A stretch of 64,000 nucleotides of DNA from Hydrangea macrophylla (GCA_033977485.1 CM066988.1:5664501-5728500); one strand, 5' to 3'. Shown: positions 1 to 10,718, counted from the first letter of the stretch. Notes: generated by a model from the sequence alone, not told the origin. Translations and numbers: made by a program.

Positions 1-979
1 AAAATAGCAGTTTTAGTGCGAATTGACTTCGGAAAGCTTCCTAAATCCTTCCAAACTCTATATAAATCCTATTCTAAATCAAATTTAAGTGGACATATCA
101 TTACACAACATTATACACAGCCATATATACATATACTTTCAGCCATTGAAGAGAGAAAAGCGAGGAGAAGAAGAAGAAGACCAAGGATTTCCATGGCCTC
201 CTCCATCAACCTCTTGCTATTCATCAATTCTATGACCAACTAAACTCAAGATCTAGGGTTTCAATGAAACCCTAGCCAAGTAATAGGGTTTTATTTATGT
301 TTTTATTTTAGTTTTATTATGTATGGATGATGATTACATGTTTAGAGGATTTTTATAAATAAATCGTACTTCTATTGATTAAATCATTACTTTCAAAGTT
401 TATTCTTGTCTTAGATCTATTTTGACTGTGATGTGCTCAATGATCTATATTTGCTGTGCTTGTATGGATTGTTTACATGTAATGGTGCTTTATTGAATTG
501 TGCTATCAAGTATCCGAATAGTCCATGCCTAAATTAGACGGATTATACCACAACCCTAGTTTAGTGTGGGATAATTCGTGCTAACCGAAGATGGATTATG
601 TTGGTGCTTGAACCATAGTTATTTTCTTGATGGAGGAATTGGGCTTGTAGCTACAATTCCCCATTATCATCCAACTTAGTAAGCTAAAGTAATTCGTAAA
701 TACCCTTATTATGAAGCTAGTGGTGGATTTGCAATCCTAAGTTCCTTTAAACATATTTATAAAAACAATTTTAAATCGCTTTCGTAATTTAGATTTATTT
801 TCATTGTTATTAGTTTAATTAAAATTCAAATCAAAATCTCGTTTTCATAATTAATTAGATTTAGGTTTTAAAATTAAGAGTCGTAGTAATTCAATCTCTG
901 TGGGTTCGACCTTTACTTCCACACTACAAATCTTTAGAAAAGTAAAGTATACTTTTATATCTTGATATTGACAACATCA
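1..979 (+). repeat. Element A 5' LTR (partial)
   Basis: This corresponds to bases 550-1529 of the complete LTR at 6816-8344. It ends ...GACAACATCA just before the primer-binding site. A TATA-like box (TATATAAAT) is at 59-67. Near the end is the sequence CTCTGTGGGTTCGACC, a motif often found close to the U5 end of plant Ty3/gypsy LTRs. The first 549 bp lie left of the window. Confidence 0.92.
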
Positions 980-984
980 ATTGT

Positions 985-1002
985 TTGCGCCGTTGCCGGG
1001 GA
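985..1002 (+). other. Element A primer-binding site (tRNA-Asp)
   Basis: The 18 bases here differ at one position (986) from the complement of the plant tRNA-Asp 3' end (TGGCGCCGTTGCCGGGGA). They start 5 bases after the LTR. This is the usual primer of Athila/Tat-type elements and shows that A is a plus-strand element. Confidence 0.9.
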
Positions 1003-1482
1003 TTGCAAATTACTAGCTTTAGTTTTAGAATCTGCGTTTAGTTAATTCGTAAATATTAGATTAGTTTTTATTCTTCTTATTTTCCGGTTTTGTTTTAAAT
1101 TACTAACTTGTTATTTTATTTTATAGGTTTTCGAGTCATCAAATTCCAACGTCTCCGAGTGAAGTAGCTAATTACATCAAAGGAGCTTACGCAAATAAAA
1201 TAAATAAAAATTAAGTAAATTGCTCGCTTTAGCTTCGCATCAAATCACTGTAAGTCAGGGCACTGAGACACAATTACTTGCATTAGGTTAGTAGTGGAGT
1301 GAACACTGCATTAGCTAGGAAACCCGGGGCGCTGGGCTTGACGTGGTCATTGCATTACAGGATAATATTCATGCATCATAGTAGTACTGTGTGCTTGCTT
1401 GTCGTCTTATTTGCGTGATTGCTATTTGTTTCTTTTGTTAAGTCAGTCTTTGTTTTTAGTTTCTTTTTCTTTATTTTAGTTT
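1003..1482 (+). other. Element A leader, noncoding
   Basis: This is the 480-bp stretch between primer site and gag start. It is AT-rich, with no ORF of note. It would carry dimerisation and packaging signals if A is mobilised, but I see no specific motif. Confidence 0.6.
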
Positions 1483-3488
1483 ATGTTAGGTACACGTTCA
1501 AATAAACCAGAATTAAAATCTTTCAATCTTGAACTTGAACGTACCTTAAGAACTAGTAAGTCCACAACCCAAGCTTCTAGAGCTGGGTTGCAAGACGACG
1601 AATCAACTCCGATTCCGTCGTCATTGCTTGAGGCTGAAATTCAAAGTACCCGTGAACGGTTAAGGAGAACTCGAACTTTTAAAATCGAACCGATTAAAAT
1701 GGCTGACGGTGGAAATAACAATAACAACCAAAATAACGACGGTGCTAATATGAATAACCTTAATGTACCACCACCTCCTCCACTTGTAAATTATTTTATT
1801 CCCACGACTTACACGCCACAAGCCGGTATCGAATTACCGGAGGCGACGGCATCTCACTTTGAGATAAAGTCGTCTACGATCTCGCTACTTCCGTCTTTCC
1901 ATGGCCGTCTAAATGAAGATCCATATCAACACTTAGGAGATTTTCAGGACATATGCTCTACTTTGAAAATTCAAAACTTAATGATGATGAATTAAAATTG
2001 CGGCTCTTTCCATTCTCATTAAAAGATAAAGCTAAATATTGGCTCCAATCTTTGGAGCCAAACACAATAAGAACATGGGAAGACTTACACACCGCACTTT
2101 TACAAAAGTTTTTTCCTATTATGCGTACGAATCAGATAAGGAAATCCATAACAAACTTTGTTATGCAAGATGGGGAATCACTTTACGACACGTGGGAAAA
2201 ATTTAAAGAATTATTACGCTCGTGTCCACATCATCAGGTTCCTAAGTGGCAGTTGGTATAGGTCTTTTATGAGGGACTTATTCCCTCTGTCCGTAATACC
2301 GTCGATGCCGTTTGTGCGGGAACTTTCCTACACAAAAGCGCCGACGAGGCCTGGAAAATTTTTGAAACTTTAAGCGAGAACTCGATGCATCAGGCTGTGT
2401 CGGTACGGTCGGAAGGATATCTTCCTCCACCTAAGCGAGAGGTAAAGTTCGAGTCAAGTCATTCAATTGAAATAAAAGAACTATCTAAAAAACTTGACCG
2501 ACTTTTAACAATGAACCAAACGACAGCCCCACCCGCTCATGAAATTTGTGCATTATGTTCTGATCCGTCACATTCTATCCTAGCATGTCCATCGGCGAGT
2601 CAATTTCCGGAATTCGTGGAGCAACACATTAATTCTATTCAACAATACCCACGAAATAATTATAATTCGACTACTAATAATCCAGATGCGCCATGGAGAA
2701 AGCATCCTAACTTCTCGTGGAAAAATAATAATAATAATCCTAATGAGGCGACTAATTTTCCTAATGCATATCGACCTCAGTTTCAACCTAATCAATACCA
2801 ACAACCGCCTCCTAATCCGAACCCTCCAAGGGGTAACGTTTTTGAGGAAAAGGTGTTGGCGTCCCTTAATAAAATTGAAACACAAGTACAGGCACAAGCA
2901 CAAATAGTGCACTCTCACACACAATCCATTGTGAAGCTTGAATCCCAAATGGGACAACTAGCTACTGTAGTGAGTCGTAGAAACGAGGGGACGTTGCCTA
3001 GTCAAACAATTCAAAACCCTAAGGGACAATATGAGGTTAAGGGGTCGAATGGACAAGTAAATGCCGTCTCAACTAGGATGACTACACGAGAGGAGGTGAT
3101 AGAAACCCCTAATAAGAATGAGAATGTGATAGATATGAACATCAACTCTAATAAAGAAAGGGGTGAGGACGTGAATCAAAGTAGAAAAGAAAATGAACCG
3201 GTCCCAACAAATTATATTCCGAGAATGCCATATCCACCTAATATTGAGGAACCGTCTCATCTTTCAAAGAAAAAGTCAAAAGTCGAAGATATACTCGAGG
3301 TATTTAAACAAGTTAAAATAAATATTCCATTCCTCGATGCTATTAAGCAAATTCCCGCTTATGCTAAATGTTTAAAAGACCTTTGTACACAAAAGCGCAA
3401 AATACGCAGTCATACTCTTAAAAAGGTCTTCCTCACGAAAAAAGTAAGTTCTATTTTTCAACACGCTCCTCCGAAGTATAAGGATCCC
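1483..3488 (+). pseudogene. gag: Element A gag (capsid/nucleocapsid), broken
   Basis: The reading opens at an ATG at 1483. It has an Asn/Pro-rich N-terminal part and then the plant Ty3-type gag domain, with the blocks LPSFHG, LFPFSLKDKAKYWL and ESLYDTWEKFKELLRSCPHH. A zinc knuckle of the CX2CX4HX4C form follows (first Cys in CALCSDPSHSILAC, about 2548-2590), then an Asn/Gln/Pro-rich tail. Breaks: a 1-nt frameshift at about 1980, and an in-frame TAG at 2259-2261 after which the same frame continues. The same gag type occurs in B' at 54856-56462. Family assignment to the Athila/Tat branch rests on these blocks and the tRNA-Asp primer site. Confidence 0.88.
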
Positions 3489-4183
3489 GTACGCCTACGA
3501 TTTCATGTGTCATAGGTGACACTATCATTCATCGGGCTCTCCTTGACTTAGGAGTTAGTGTTAACCTCTTACCTTATCATGTCTATAAACAACTAGGTCT
3601 AGGTGAACTTAAACCTACGGCCGCTACCATTCAATTAGCGGATCGTTCTGTTAAAGTACCTAGGGGAGTCATCGAGGACGTCTTAGTTAAAGTTGATCAA
3701 TGTTTTTATCCCGTTGATTTTATGGTCCTTGATACTGAACCTGTCCTAGATGCTAGGAAGTATACCCCTGTTATTCTTGGTCGTCCATTCTTAGCCACCG
3801 CTAATGCGCGTGTCAATTGTCGAACGGGGTTGATGAAAGTGTCATTCGGGAACTTGAACTTAAAATTAAACGTGTTTAACGCTGTTGATCAACCTCCCAA
3901 AGACGATGATTATCTATGTATAGAGGGTAGTGAGGTTATACGACAAATTGAACCTACTAATGCACTACACATGGGTGAGGAAAATAAGATAGTGAGGAAT
4001 GAGAGGATGAATGCAAATAACCTGGACCCTAACGATGAATTCACTCGAAAGGTTAGAAATCGAATTGAACATGATAAAGGTGATTCGTCAAATGAATTAA
4101 TTCATAATGATATTCTTTCTGCTTTCCACCGAAGTTTCCCTAATATCTTAAGAGGTTCACAGTCCGAGTTACGGCCTCCTTGA
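3489..4183 (+). pseudogene. pro: Element A aspartic protease, frameshifted relative to gag
   Basis: A 1-nt loss at about 3489 moves the frame out of gag. The new frame carries the retroviral-type aspartic protease: the active-site region ALLDLGVSVNLLPY (about 3533-3575), then [12 protein letters not shown] and the conserved end block ILGRPFLATANARVN. The active site is DLG, the usual plant form. The frame closes at TGA 4181-4183. Where an Athila-type pol would continue into reverse transcriptase the ORF simply stops. Whether the 1-nt loss is a mutation or a working frameshift cannot be decided here; I favour mutation, because gag also carries a frameshift and a stop. Confidence 0.85.
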
Positions 4184-4229
4184 GTCTTGAGCTAGAATGG
4201 TCTAGCTAAAGACATAAAAGATAGCGCTT

Positions 4230-4247
4230 CTTGGGAGGCAACCCAAG
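4230..4247 (+). other. Conserved post-pol inverted repeat
   Basis: CTTGGGAGGCAACCCAAG pairs CTTGGG with CCCAAG. As I recall, a GGGAGGCAACCC box downstream of the coding region recurs in plant Athila/Tat-type elements. Its function is not known to me. Confidence 0.6.
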
Positions 4248-6640
4248 CTTGATTTCGTCTGTTTCTTTGATTTTTGGATGTTTTTGAGTCGTTTTGGTCA
4301 GTCTTAGAGTTTTTCTGGACAGGTTTGGGGGTCGGAATTAATTTATTTTAATATTACATACATAATTTTAGCCAAAAAATGGAAAAAAAACCCAACTCGC
4401 GCGCGCGAGGCCTTGCTTGCGCGGTCCGCTGGCGCGAGTTTATGCCTTAGGCGTTTTTCCTTGCTTTTTCTTATATGATGCCTCTGCTTCTTCTCGAGCC
4501 TGGTTTCGCGGGCGCGAGGGGGTTCCGCTGGCGCGATTAAAAAAAAAATATATAAAAATAATAATAATAATAATAATAATTAGGAATTCGCGCGGGCGAC
4601 GGCCGCTCGCGCGGTTCCCCATTTTTCTGTTTTTTCCCTTTTGTTTTCTATATCCTTCCCCCTACCTATTTTATTTGTGTTTCTTTTCTATTTTTGTTTA
4701 TTTGGTTCAGTTTAGTTCGTGTTCGTTGTTTTCCTTGTTACATTTATACTTTTTCATTTTATTTCTTTTCCATTTGCTCGTTTAGTTTAGTTTAGCTTAG
4801 TTTTTAGATTTATATTCCATATTTAGGTTTCATTTACTTTTAATATTCTTTTGTTAGTTTCTTTTTATCTAGTATTAACAGGTGGTTCCATTTGGAGCAA
4901 TTGAACTTTATCGCCATATTCTTATACATTTACCTGCTTGTCATTGCCGAAACTAAGGTACTATCGTTCCTTTCTTACCTACTCTCCTTTCTTTCGTTTA
5001 ATTGTTTCATTGGGGACAATAAAAGGTTTAGGTTTGGGGGTATGCACTCACATGCACATTAGTTTATGCAAAATTTTAAAATTTTTCAATAAGTGTGTTT
5101 AAATAAATGATGTTACCGACGTTTTTGCAATATCAATTTGATACTTTTTGATAGAGAACTTTGAATTGTTATAGAATGGTAAACAAGAGAATATGTGATT
5201 AAACATTTGCTGAAGTCATGATATGACGTTTTAAGTTATGTATTGTTTGAATCGTAGTTTTATATCATAGATTTGCACATAAACCTATGCACTGCACGTA
5301 GTCGCTTGAATACATGTTGGTTGTGAACTATAATATGATTCAGATTTCTAGATAACACATGGTGGAGATTAAACCCGGTGAGCTTTTGAGCCTATCTTTT
5401 CTTTTTAGAGGGTTATAAATACATTGTGTTTGTCGAATTTCATTGAAATAGCGCATCTACTTGTTGTCTATTCTCATTATTCTTGTCTTGGTTGATAGTC
5501 AAGTTAAAATATTTGTTACCATGCTAAATAATCTTCTGTTATAAACATTGAAGAACCATATAACCATAGGACATGATTTTAGGCCTTCTTTGTTTACTAT
5601 CGACCGATAAATGATAAATTTCCTTAGTTTGCCCTTTGAGCCATTAAAATGCCATTTTTCTTTAATTACTATTATCCTGTTTTTGCTTCAATTTGGCCAA
5701 CTTGGAGTTCACCCCTGAAAGATTGATCAACTTTTAGTAGGTGTTAAGGCGATATGTGATTGAGAAGAAGAAGAAAATAAGATAATGTTTGGGGTGGTTA
5801 CCTTGGTATTCAATGAATATTTGTTTCAAAAGCAACAAGGAGGAAAAGAATAGAGAAAAAGAAAAAAAAAAAAGAATAGGGTTGACAAAAAAAAAAGGAA
5901 CAGAAGGAGAATGAGAAAAAAAAATTGAAAAGAAAAATGAAAAAGAAGAGAATGAAAAGATAAAAGTTGGTAGAAGAGATGAATGAAAGAAATCGAACAT
6001 GCCTTACAATGCCATTCTTAAAACTACCTAAGGAATCATTTCTATCCTTTTTCATTACCTGAGCCACATTACAACCTTTGAAAAGTCCTATTTGATCCTA
6101 GGAAACATGGTTCGGATATGAAAACGATGGGAGGGGGATTAAAACTTGGTAATGACTAGTTTCTCTTGACTGTTAGCGTCCTATCAATGAGACTACTGTT
6201 CTTTCGTGTCATGCGTCTTTTCGAGTGAGCATTTCTCGTTTTGAAAACATATTTCTTTTACTCACATATATTAGAAAAATTACACCTGTTTCTGAGTGTT
6301 TCATTTGAGAGTATAATTAACATTGTGAGATTCGTAGTCGAGACATAGTTAATTGGTTATCCGAAGTATATTCCAAGTTCATGACATGCGCGTGTTCATT
6401 TGACTACCATATCACACACGTGCAATTTTATGAGAAACTCTATTGTTTTATACGATGCATGTGCTTGGGATTGTTTTTCATAATTTAAGTGGACGTTTGA
6501 TTCCGTTTCTTCTTGTTCGTTATTCTATTTCGAATCATTGTTTTATAATAAGGAGTACTGATTATTATGTTTTTCATTTTTAATAAAAGTTTTTGAATTT
6601 ATAAGTTAATAAAGATGGTTGTGGGTGACTTGTTGACGAG
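4248..6640 (+). other. Element A long 3' noncoding region
   Basis: About 2.4 kb without a credible ORF. It holds three GC-rich blocks (about 4394-4440, 4505-4541 and 4589-4615) made of CGCGCGAG-like palindromic words in an AT-rich background, an AAT microsatellite (about 4556-4580), a polypurine-like motif GGTTTAGGTTTGGGGG (5025-5040), and a purine-rich tract (5757-5975). From about 5040 onward short blocks such as GTGAGCTTTTGAGCC match the 3' region of element B (8945-8990), so this part is homologous between the two families. Confidence 0.7.
5757..5975 (+). repeat. Purine-rich low-complexity tract
   Basis: The tract is almost pure A and G on the plus strand (GAGAAGAAGAAGAAAA and A-runs). 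A matching tract sits in the same relative place in B (about 9400-9500) and, inverted, in B' (about 29165-29260). It is conserved in position rather than in exact sequence. Confidence 0.75.
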
Positions 6641-6745
6641 AACCCTCGCGAGACTTCACTCGTCCTACTAGGGACACCTAGGGGTTTAAAAGGCTTGTTG
6701 CATATCCTAAATGCAATCGCATTGCCTGCGACAGTGAGTTAGGAT
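6641..6745 (+). ncRNA. Candidate structured RNA cassette (element A copy)
   Basis: Four consecutive short hairpins: GCGAG/CTCGT (6648-6663), CTAGG/CCTAG with loop GACA (6668-6681), GTTGCAT/ATGCAAT (6697-6717) and TCGCA/TGCGA (6717-6731). The block is far better conserved with B (10121-10216) and B' (28443-28552) than the sequence around it. It lies about 70 nt before the polypurine tract. The function is not known; it could be a packaging, 3'-end or reverse-transcription signal. Confidence 0.5.
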
Positions 6746-6804
6746 TTTTAAGTATAGTAGTATTTAGTTTTATATTTTTCTTTGCTCGAGGACTAGCAAA
6801 GTGT

Positions 6805-6815
6805 AGGTTTGGGGG
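6805..6815 (+). other. Element A polypurine tract
   Basis: AGGTTTGGGGG directly precedes the 3' LTR (TGTGATCGG...). This is the expected plus-strand primer site. Confidence 0.85.
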
Positions 6816-7228
6816 TGTGATCGGCGACGAATAGTTGCCGTTTATAGTCCTAAAAATACGCTTTGTTAGTCTATTTCATGTAGTTATTAGTTATTTTTTA
6901 ATATGTATTCTAAATTTTGTAGGATTTGGAGCTTTAACTTGAAAATGCACAAAAATCCAATGATTAGTGGCTTTGGAAGTCATTCTGGGCTCAAAAGATG
7001 GTTCCGGTGAAGGATGAATGCAGTAGCAGCCTCGGAAAATTGCATTTTTGACAAGAAATACTTCCGATTTGAGAAATTTCTCCAGAGATATAAAATGTAG
7101 ATCTTCGAGTTACGGACGAGGGGCCGCAAACGGTGAGTCAATCCAAGGTCCGAGTCAAAAGTTATCGTAATTCTACGAAAGTCGCGCAAAGCAGCGAAAA
7201 ATCTGAGAAAATTCTAGAAAATACCCAG

Positions 7229-7285
7229 GTCGCTGGAGCGACCCGCGCGCGCGACCCGCTCGCGTGACCCGCGCGAGCGACCCTT
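7229..7285 (+). repeat. GC-rich palindromic word array in element A U3
   Basis: A 57-bp island of GGTCGCT, GAGCGACC, CGCGCGCGCG and CGCGCGAGCGACCC words. It is built of self-complementary CpG-rich units about 140 bp upstream of the TATA box. It resembles, in position and design, the CGATCGATCG arrays of B and E. Confidence 0.6.
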
Positions 7286-7423
7286 TGAAAAAGTCAAAGT
7301 TGTGTATTTTGAAGCCCTGAAGAGCCCTGTGCGATCCGAATTGGTTAAATACGTCCAGAAACGTAAAAACAGCAGTTTTAGTGCGAATTGACTTAGGAAA
7401 GCTTCCTAAATCCTTCCAAACTC

Positions 7424-7432
7424 TATATAAAT
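7424..7432 (+). promoter_or_regulatory. TATA box of element A LTR
   Basis: TATATAAAT, present also at 59-67 in the 5' LTR. It would set transcription start about 30 bp downstream, inside the LTR, as expected for the U3/R boundary. Confidence 0.6.
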
Positions 7433-8344
7433 CCTATTCTAAATCAAATTTAAGTGGACATATCATTACACAACATTATACACAGCCATGTACACATATA
7501 CTTTCAGCCATTGAAGAGAGAAAAGCGAGGAGAAGAAGAAGAAGACCAAGGATTTCCATGGCCTCCTCCATCAACCTCTTGCTATTCATCAATTCTATGG
7601 CCAACTAAACTCAAGATCTAGGGTTTCAATGAAACCCTAGACAAGTAATAGGGTTTTATTTATATTTTTATTTTAGTTTTATTATGTATGGATGATGATT
7701 ACATGTTTAGAGGATTTTTATAAATAAATCGTACTTCTATTGATTAAATCATTACTTTCAAAGTTTATTCTTGTCTTAGATCTATTTTGACTGTGATGTG
7801 CTCAATGATCTATATTTGCTGTGCTTGTATGGATTGTTTACATGTAATGGTACATTATTGAATTGTGCTATCAAGTATCCGAATAGTCCATGCCTAAATC
7901 AGACGGATTATACCACAACCCTAGTTTAGTGTGGGATAATTCGTGCTAACCGAAGATGGATTATGTTGGTGCTTGAACCATAGTTATTTTCTTGACGGAG
8001 GAATTGGGCTTGTAGCTACAATTCCCCATTATCATCCAACTTAGTAAGCTAAAGTAATTCGTAAATACCCTTATTATGAAGCTAGTGGTGGATTTGCAAT
8101 CCTAAGTTCCTTTAAACATATTTATAAAAATAATTTTAAATCGCTTTCGTAATTTAGATTTATTTTCATTGTTATTAGTTTAATTAAAATTCAAATCAAA
8201 ATCTCGTTTTCATAATTAATTAGATTTATGTTTTAAAATTAAGAGTCGTAGTAATTCAATCTCTGTGGGTTCGACCTTTACTTCCACACTGCAAATCTTT
8301 AGAAAAGTAAAGTATACTTTTATATCTTGATATTGACAACATCA

Positions 8345-10120
8345 GTACCCTTGTATATCTTTCGTTTGATCTTGGTTGCTTGGAGATAGTATATTTCTTT
8401 ACAGATTGTTACGCTTGCAGTCATTGCGTTGCTTTAGCAGGTGATATCTTTTTATCTATTTTTGAAAATCAACTTCTGAGGTCATCGCGATTTTCAGTTG
8501 AGGGTGGGATGTAAATAGATTATCACCTGAGCATGTTTTACGTTATTTAGCAATCTGATTTACTTTATTGCACATTGAATACAATCACAAATGCGCACGT
8601 AAACGAAGAAATTTAAAAAAAAAAAAAAAAAAAAAAATTGAAATTGACCTATAAGTAAAGAACAAATATTACATTTCAACTTTTGAAATTTTTGTTATTA
8701 TGAACTTTATCGGTGGAATACTTTTAAATATTCTCTCTTATTTAGCTGCTATCCAGCGACGATATATTCATATTAATCTCATCCTTTTATGAATTACATT
8801 CACGCGTGTTCTCTAGAGTCACCAAGACGAATGCATATGTTGACTATTCTAGTATCCAACATCCATTTGCACGTTTTAATAGCTATGCTGAAAACTTAAA
8901 TAAGAGTTAATACGACTGTTATGCTTTAAGGAATAAGTAGTGAAAACTAGTTACCCCTAGTGAGCTTTTGAGCCCAAACTTCAATTCTGAGGGACTTATC
9001 ATAATAAATTCGAATTTTTCTTCTTGAATATATTTTTAAATTCGTTGAGTAGTCTCTAATTCTTTATGTAGGCTGTTTATTAGATGAGAACGTTCAGGAT
9101 TTACCAACTAAAACTCAATGAACACTGAAATGCTAAAACTAGGAAGTTAAGAAAATGATTTAAGCCATCGTTATTCACTCCTTACCTTTTTCATATACCT
9201 GTATCAACATCTAAGAATCTCTTAACCCCACACCGATTAAATATTGCCAATATGAAAGCCTAAAAACCCTTCATCTGATACTTTAACCTCTATAAACTCG
9301 ATTGCACATCTAATGTGATAAAAAATTGTTGAAGTATGTGACGAGAAAGGAGTAGTTGTGGGAAGGATGTTATAAAAAGAAAATATGCAAGGAGATGTTG
9401 GATATATATTAAAAAAAAAAAAAAAGAGAAAAGGAAGGAAGGAGAAGTAAAAAGAAATAAAGGTATATGAGAATAGAGGATGGTTGGAATAAAGAAGAAA
9501 TAAATTAGTCTCTATCACATGCTAAGGATGTGCACATCTCGCCCCTCTTATTTCTATCCTACTAAATAAGCGCCGAAAAGTCAAAATCTTAATGATTTTT
9601 AACAACTTAGTTTGAATATGAACGTGTAATTTGAGTATCCACCGTATTTCGCTCCTCTAGTAAGTAGTATTCTTTTCATGAGACTATACACTCTAAATGT
9701 TCGTCCTTTATCGAGTTAGGTGTGAAACACTAGTAGCCAGAACATCACTCTTATTAAAGTTTCACACCATGAACGGTCATTTCTAAACAAGTTTCTGTGA
9801 GAGGTTCATTTTTGAGTGCAAACCCATGTGAGAATTGAGTTGAAACTACAAGTTCCAAGGGTATGATAGTCTAAACAACTCTAAACTAAGTTGAATGCAT
9901 AGCTGTTGATTTCACACACACACGGATACATGAATGGACTACATGTGTATATTTATCTCGGTGATGTGAGGAACATGTGAATTTCTTCATGGTTTGTATG
10001 AGCATGATATGTGTTGTAGAGCTAACCTGATAGCCAAACAGGAAGAAATGTTTATAAGTTTTTCTATCTCTTGTTGATCTTAAAAATTGAGAATTTTGTG
10101 GGTTTATTCACTGCAAACCC
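8345..10120 (+). other. Element B 3' noncoding region
   Basis: There is no credible ORF. It contains a run of 23 A (about 8615-8637), the GTGAGCTTTTGAGCC block shared with A, a purine-rich tract (about 9400-9500) and blocks matching the reverse strand of B' 28560-30240. Confidence 0.7.
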
Positions 10121-10216
10121 TCACGAGGCAACACTCGTCCACTAGGGGAACCTAGGGGTTTAACGGCTTGTTGCAATTGCTAAATGCAACCGCGATTCCT
10201 GCGAAAGTGAGTTAGG
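10121..10216 (+). ncRNA. Candidate structured RNA cassette (element B copy)
   Basis: Hairpins: ACGAG/CTCGT (10123-10138), CTAGG/CCTAG with loop GGAA, a GNRA tetraloop (10142-10155), GTTGCA/TGCAAC (10170-10190), and CGCG/TGCG with one G-U pair (10191-10203). Arms are kept and loops differ from element A. It lies about 140 nt before the 3' LTR. Confidence 0.5.
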
Positions 10217-10340
10217 TAGTGTCTCTTTCTAATTAGATTAGTTTTCTTTAGTTTTATTTTTTTATTTTTTTATTTTAGTCGTTGTAGTAGTAGTTAGCTT
10301 GTTTTATTTTCGCTGTATTGCTAGGGACTAGCAATTCGCT

Positions 10341-10352
10341 AGTTGGGGGTTG
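10341..10352 (+). other. Element B polypurine tract
   Basis: AGTTGGGGGTTG lies directly before the LTR start TGACAAGCGGG. Confidence 0.75.
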
Positions 10353-10608
10353 TGACAAGCGGGTGTATTTGTAAAATACAACTGCGCTAAAAGAAGAAAA
10401 TATAGTAATTTAGTTCGTAATTCTCTCGTTTATCTGCGATTTGGATTACAATGCCAGTTTCTACACATTATGATTAATCTATGATAAGTTGTGTGTTTAA
10501 GCTGTGATCTGTGCAGATTATTGTCGCTGTGTGAATAATTAAAGGAGCAGGATGAAAAAGGAAGTGCTTGGCTCTAATGAAGACAATTTAAAGTTGAAAA
10601 CTGAAGCT

Positions 10609-10718
10609 CGATCGATCGAGGTCCTCTCAAGCGATCGAGGTTTCGATCGATCTAACTTTTATCAAGCGATCGAATAATCCAGAAGTTCAATCGATCGAGG
10701 GTTTTTCGATCGATCGAA
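10609..10718 (+). repeat. CGATCGATCG palindrome array 1, element B U3
   Basis: Six sites of the TCGATCGATCGA type or one-change variants (for example GCGATCGA) within 110 bp, ending about 70 bp before the TATA-like box. Each site is self-complementary and contains CpG. Confidence 0.8.

Larger units (their letters stand above)
1..8344 (+). mobile_element. Element A: gag-protease-only Ty3/gypsy (Athila/Tat-like) LTR retrotransposon, 5' end cut by window edge
   Basis: Direct repeats at 1-979 and 6816-8344 are the two LTRs, offset by exactly 7365 bases. I count about 14 mismatches over 979 bp (about 98.5% identity) and no net indel, so the insertion is young. The order is LTR, tRNA-Asp primer site, gag, aspartic protease, a 2.6-kb noncoding region, polypurine tract, LTR. 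No reverse transcriptase, RNase H or integrase is visible, so A would have to be moved by enzymes made elsewhere, plausibly the related B/B' family. Its right flank (GTACC at 8345-8349) is sequence of element B, so A is nested in B. The left TSD copy is outside the window. Full length would be about 8.9 kb if the missing 549 bp of the 5' LTR exist. Confidence 0.9.
6816..8344 (+). repeat. Element A 3' LTR (complete, 1529 bp)
   Basis: It begins TGTGATCGGCGACG after the polypurine tract and ends TTGACAACATCA. The part from 7365 onward matches 1-979. The U3 part holds a GC-rich palindromic block (7229-7285) and a TATA-like box (7424-7432). Confidence 0.92.

Noticed and set aside
16..243. 75-codon frame in the A LTR, repeated at 7381-7608
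   Set aside because: It opens at GTG, covers the TATA box and the likely transcription start, and is alike in both copies only because the LTRs are young. No protein-like feature apart from an Arg run from a GAAGAAG repeat.
984..1002. tRNA gene suggested by match to tRNA-Asp and to iMet at the other primer sites
   Set aside because: Only the last 13-18 bases match and they abut LTRs; they are primer-binding sites, not tRNA genes.
2580..2957. Minus-strand 125-codon frame opposite A gag
   Set aside because: Shadow of the gag frame; Ile/Arg-rich from antisense Asn codons.
1980..3489. Programmed frameshifting in A gag-protease
   Set aside because: The shifts are 1-nt losses without a slippery heptamer that I can see, and gag also has an internal shift and a stop; mutation is simpler.
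8613..8637. Poly(A) run as the tail of a SINE or retrogene
   Set aside because: It lies within the homologous 3' region of B, no TSD or gene body precedes it; simple low-complexity run.
10609..10718. Bacterial contamination or Dam-site cluster suggested by GATC runs
   Set aside because: The arrays lie inside plant LTRs with matching copies elsewhere in the window.
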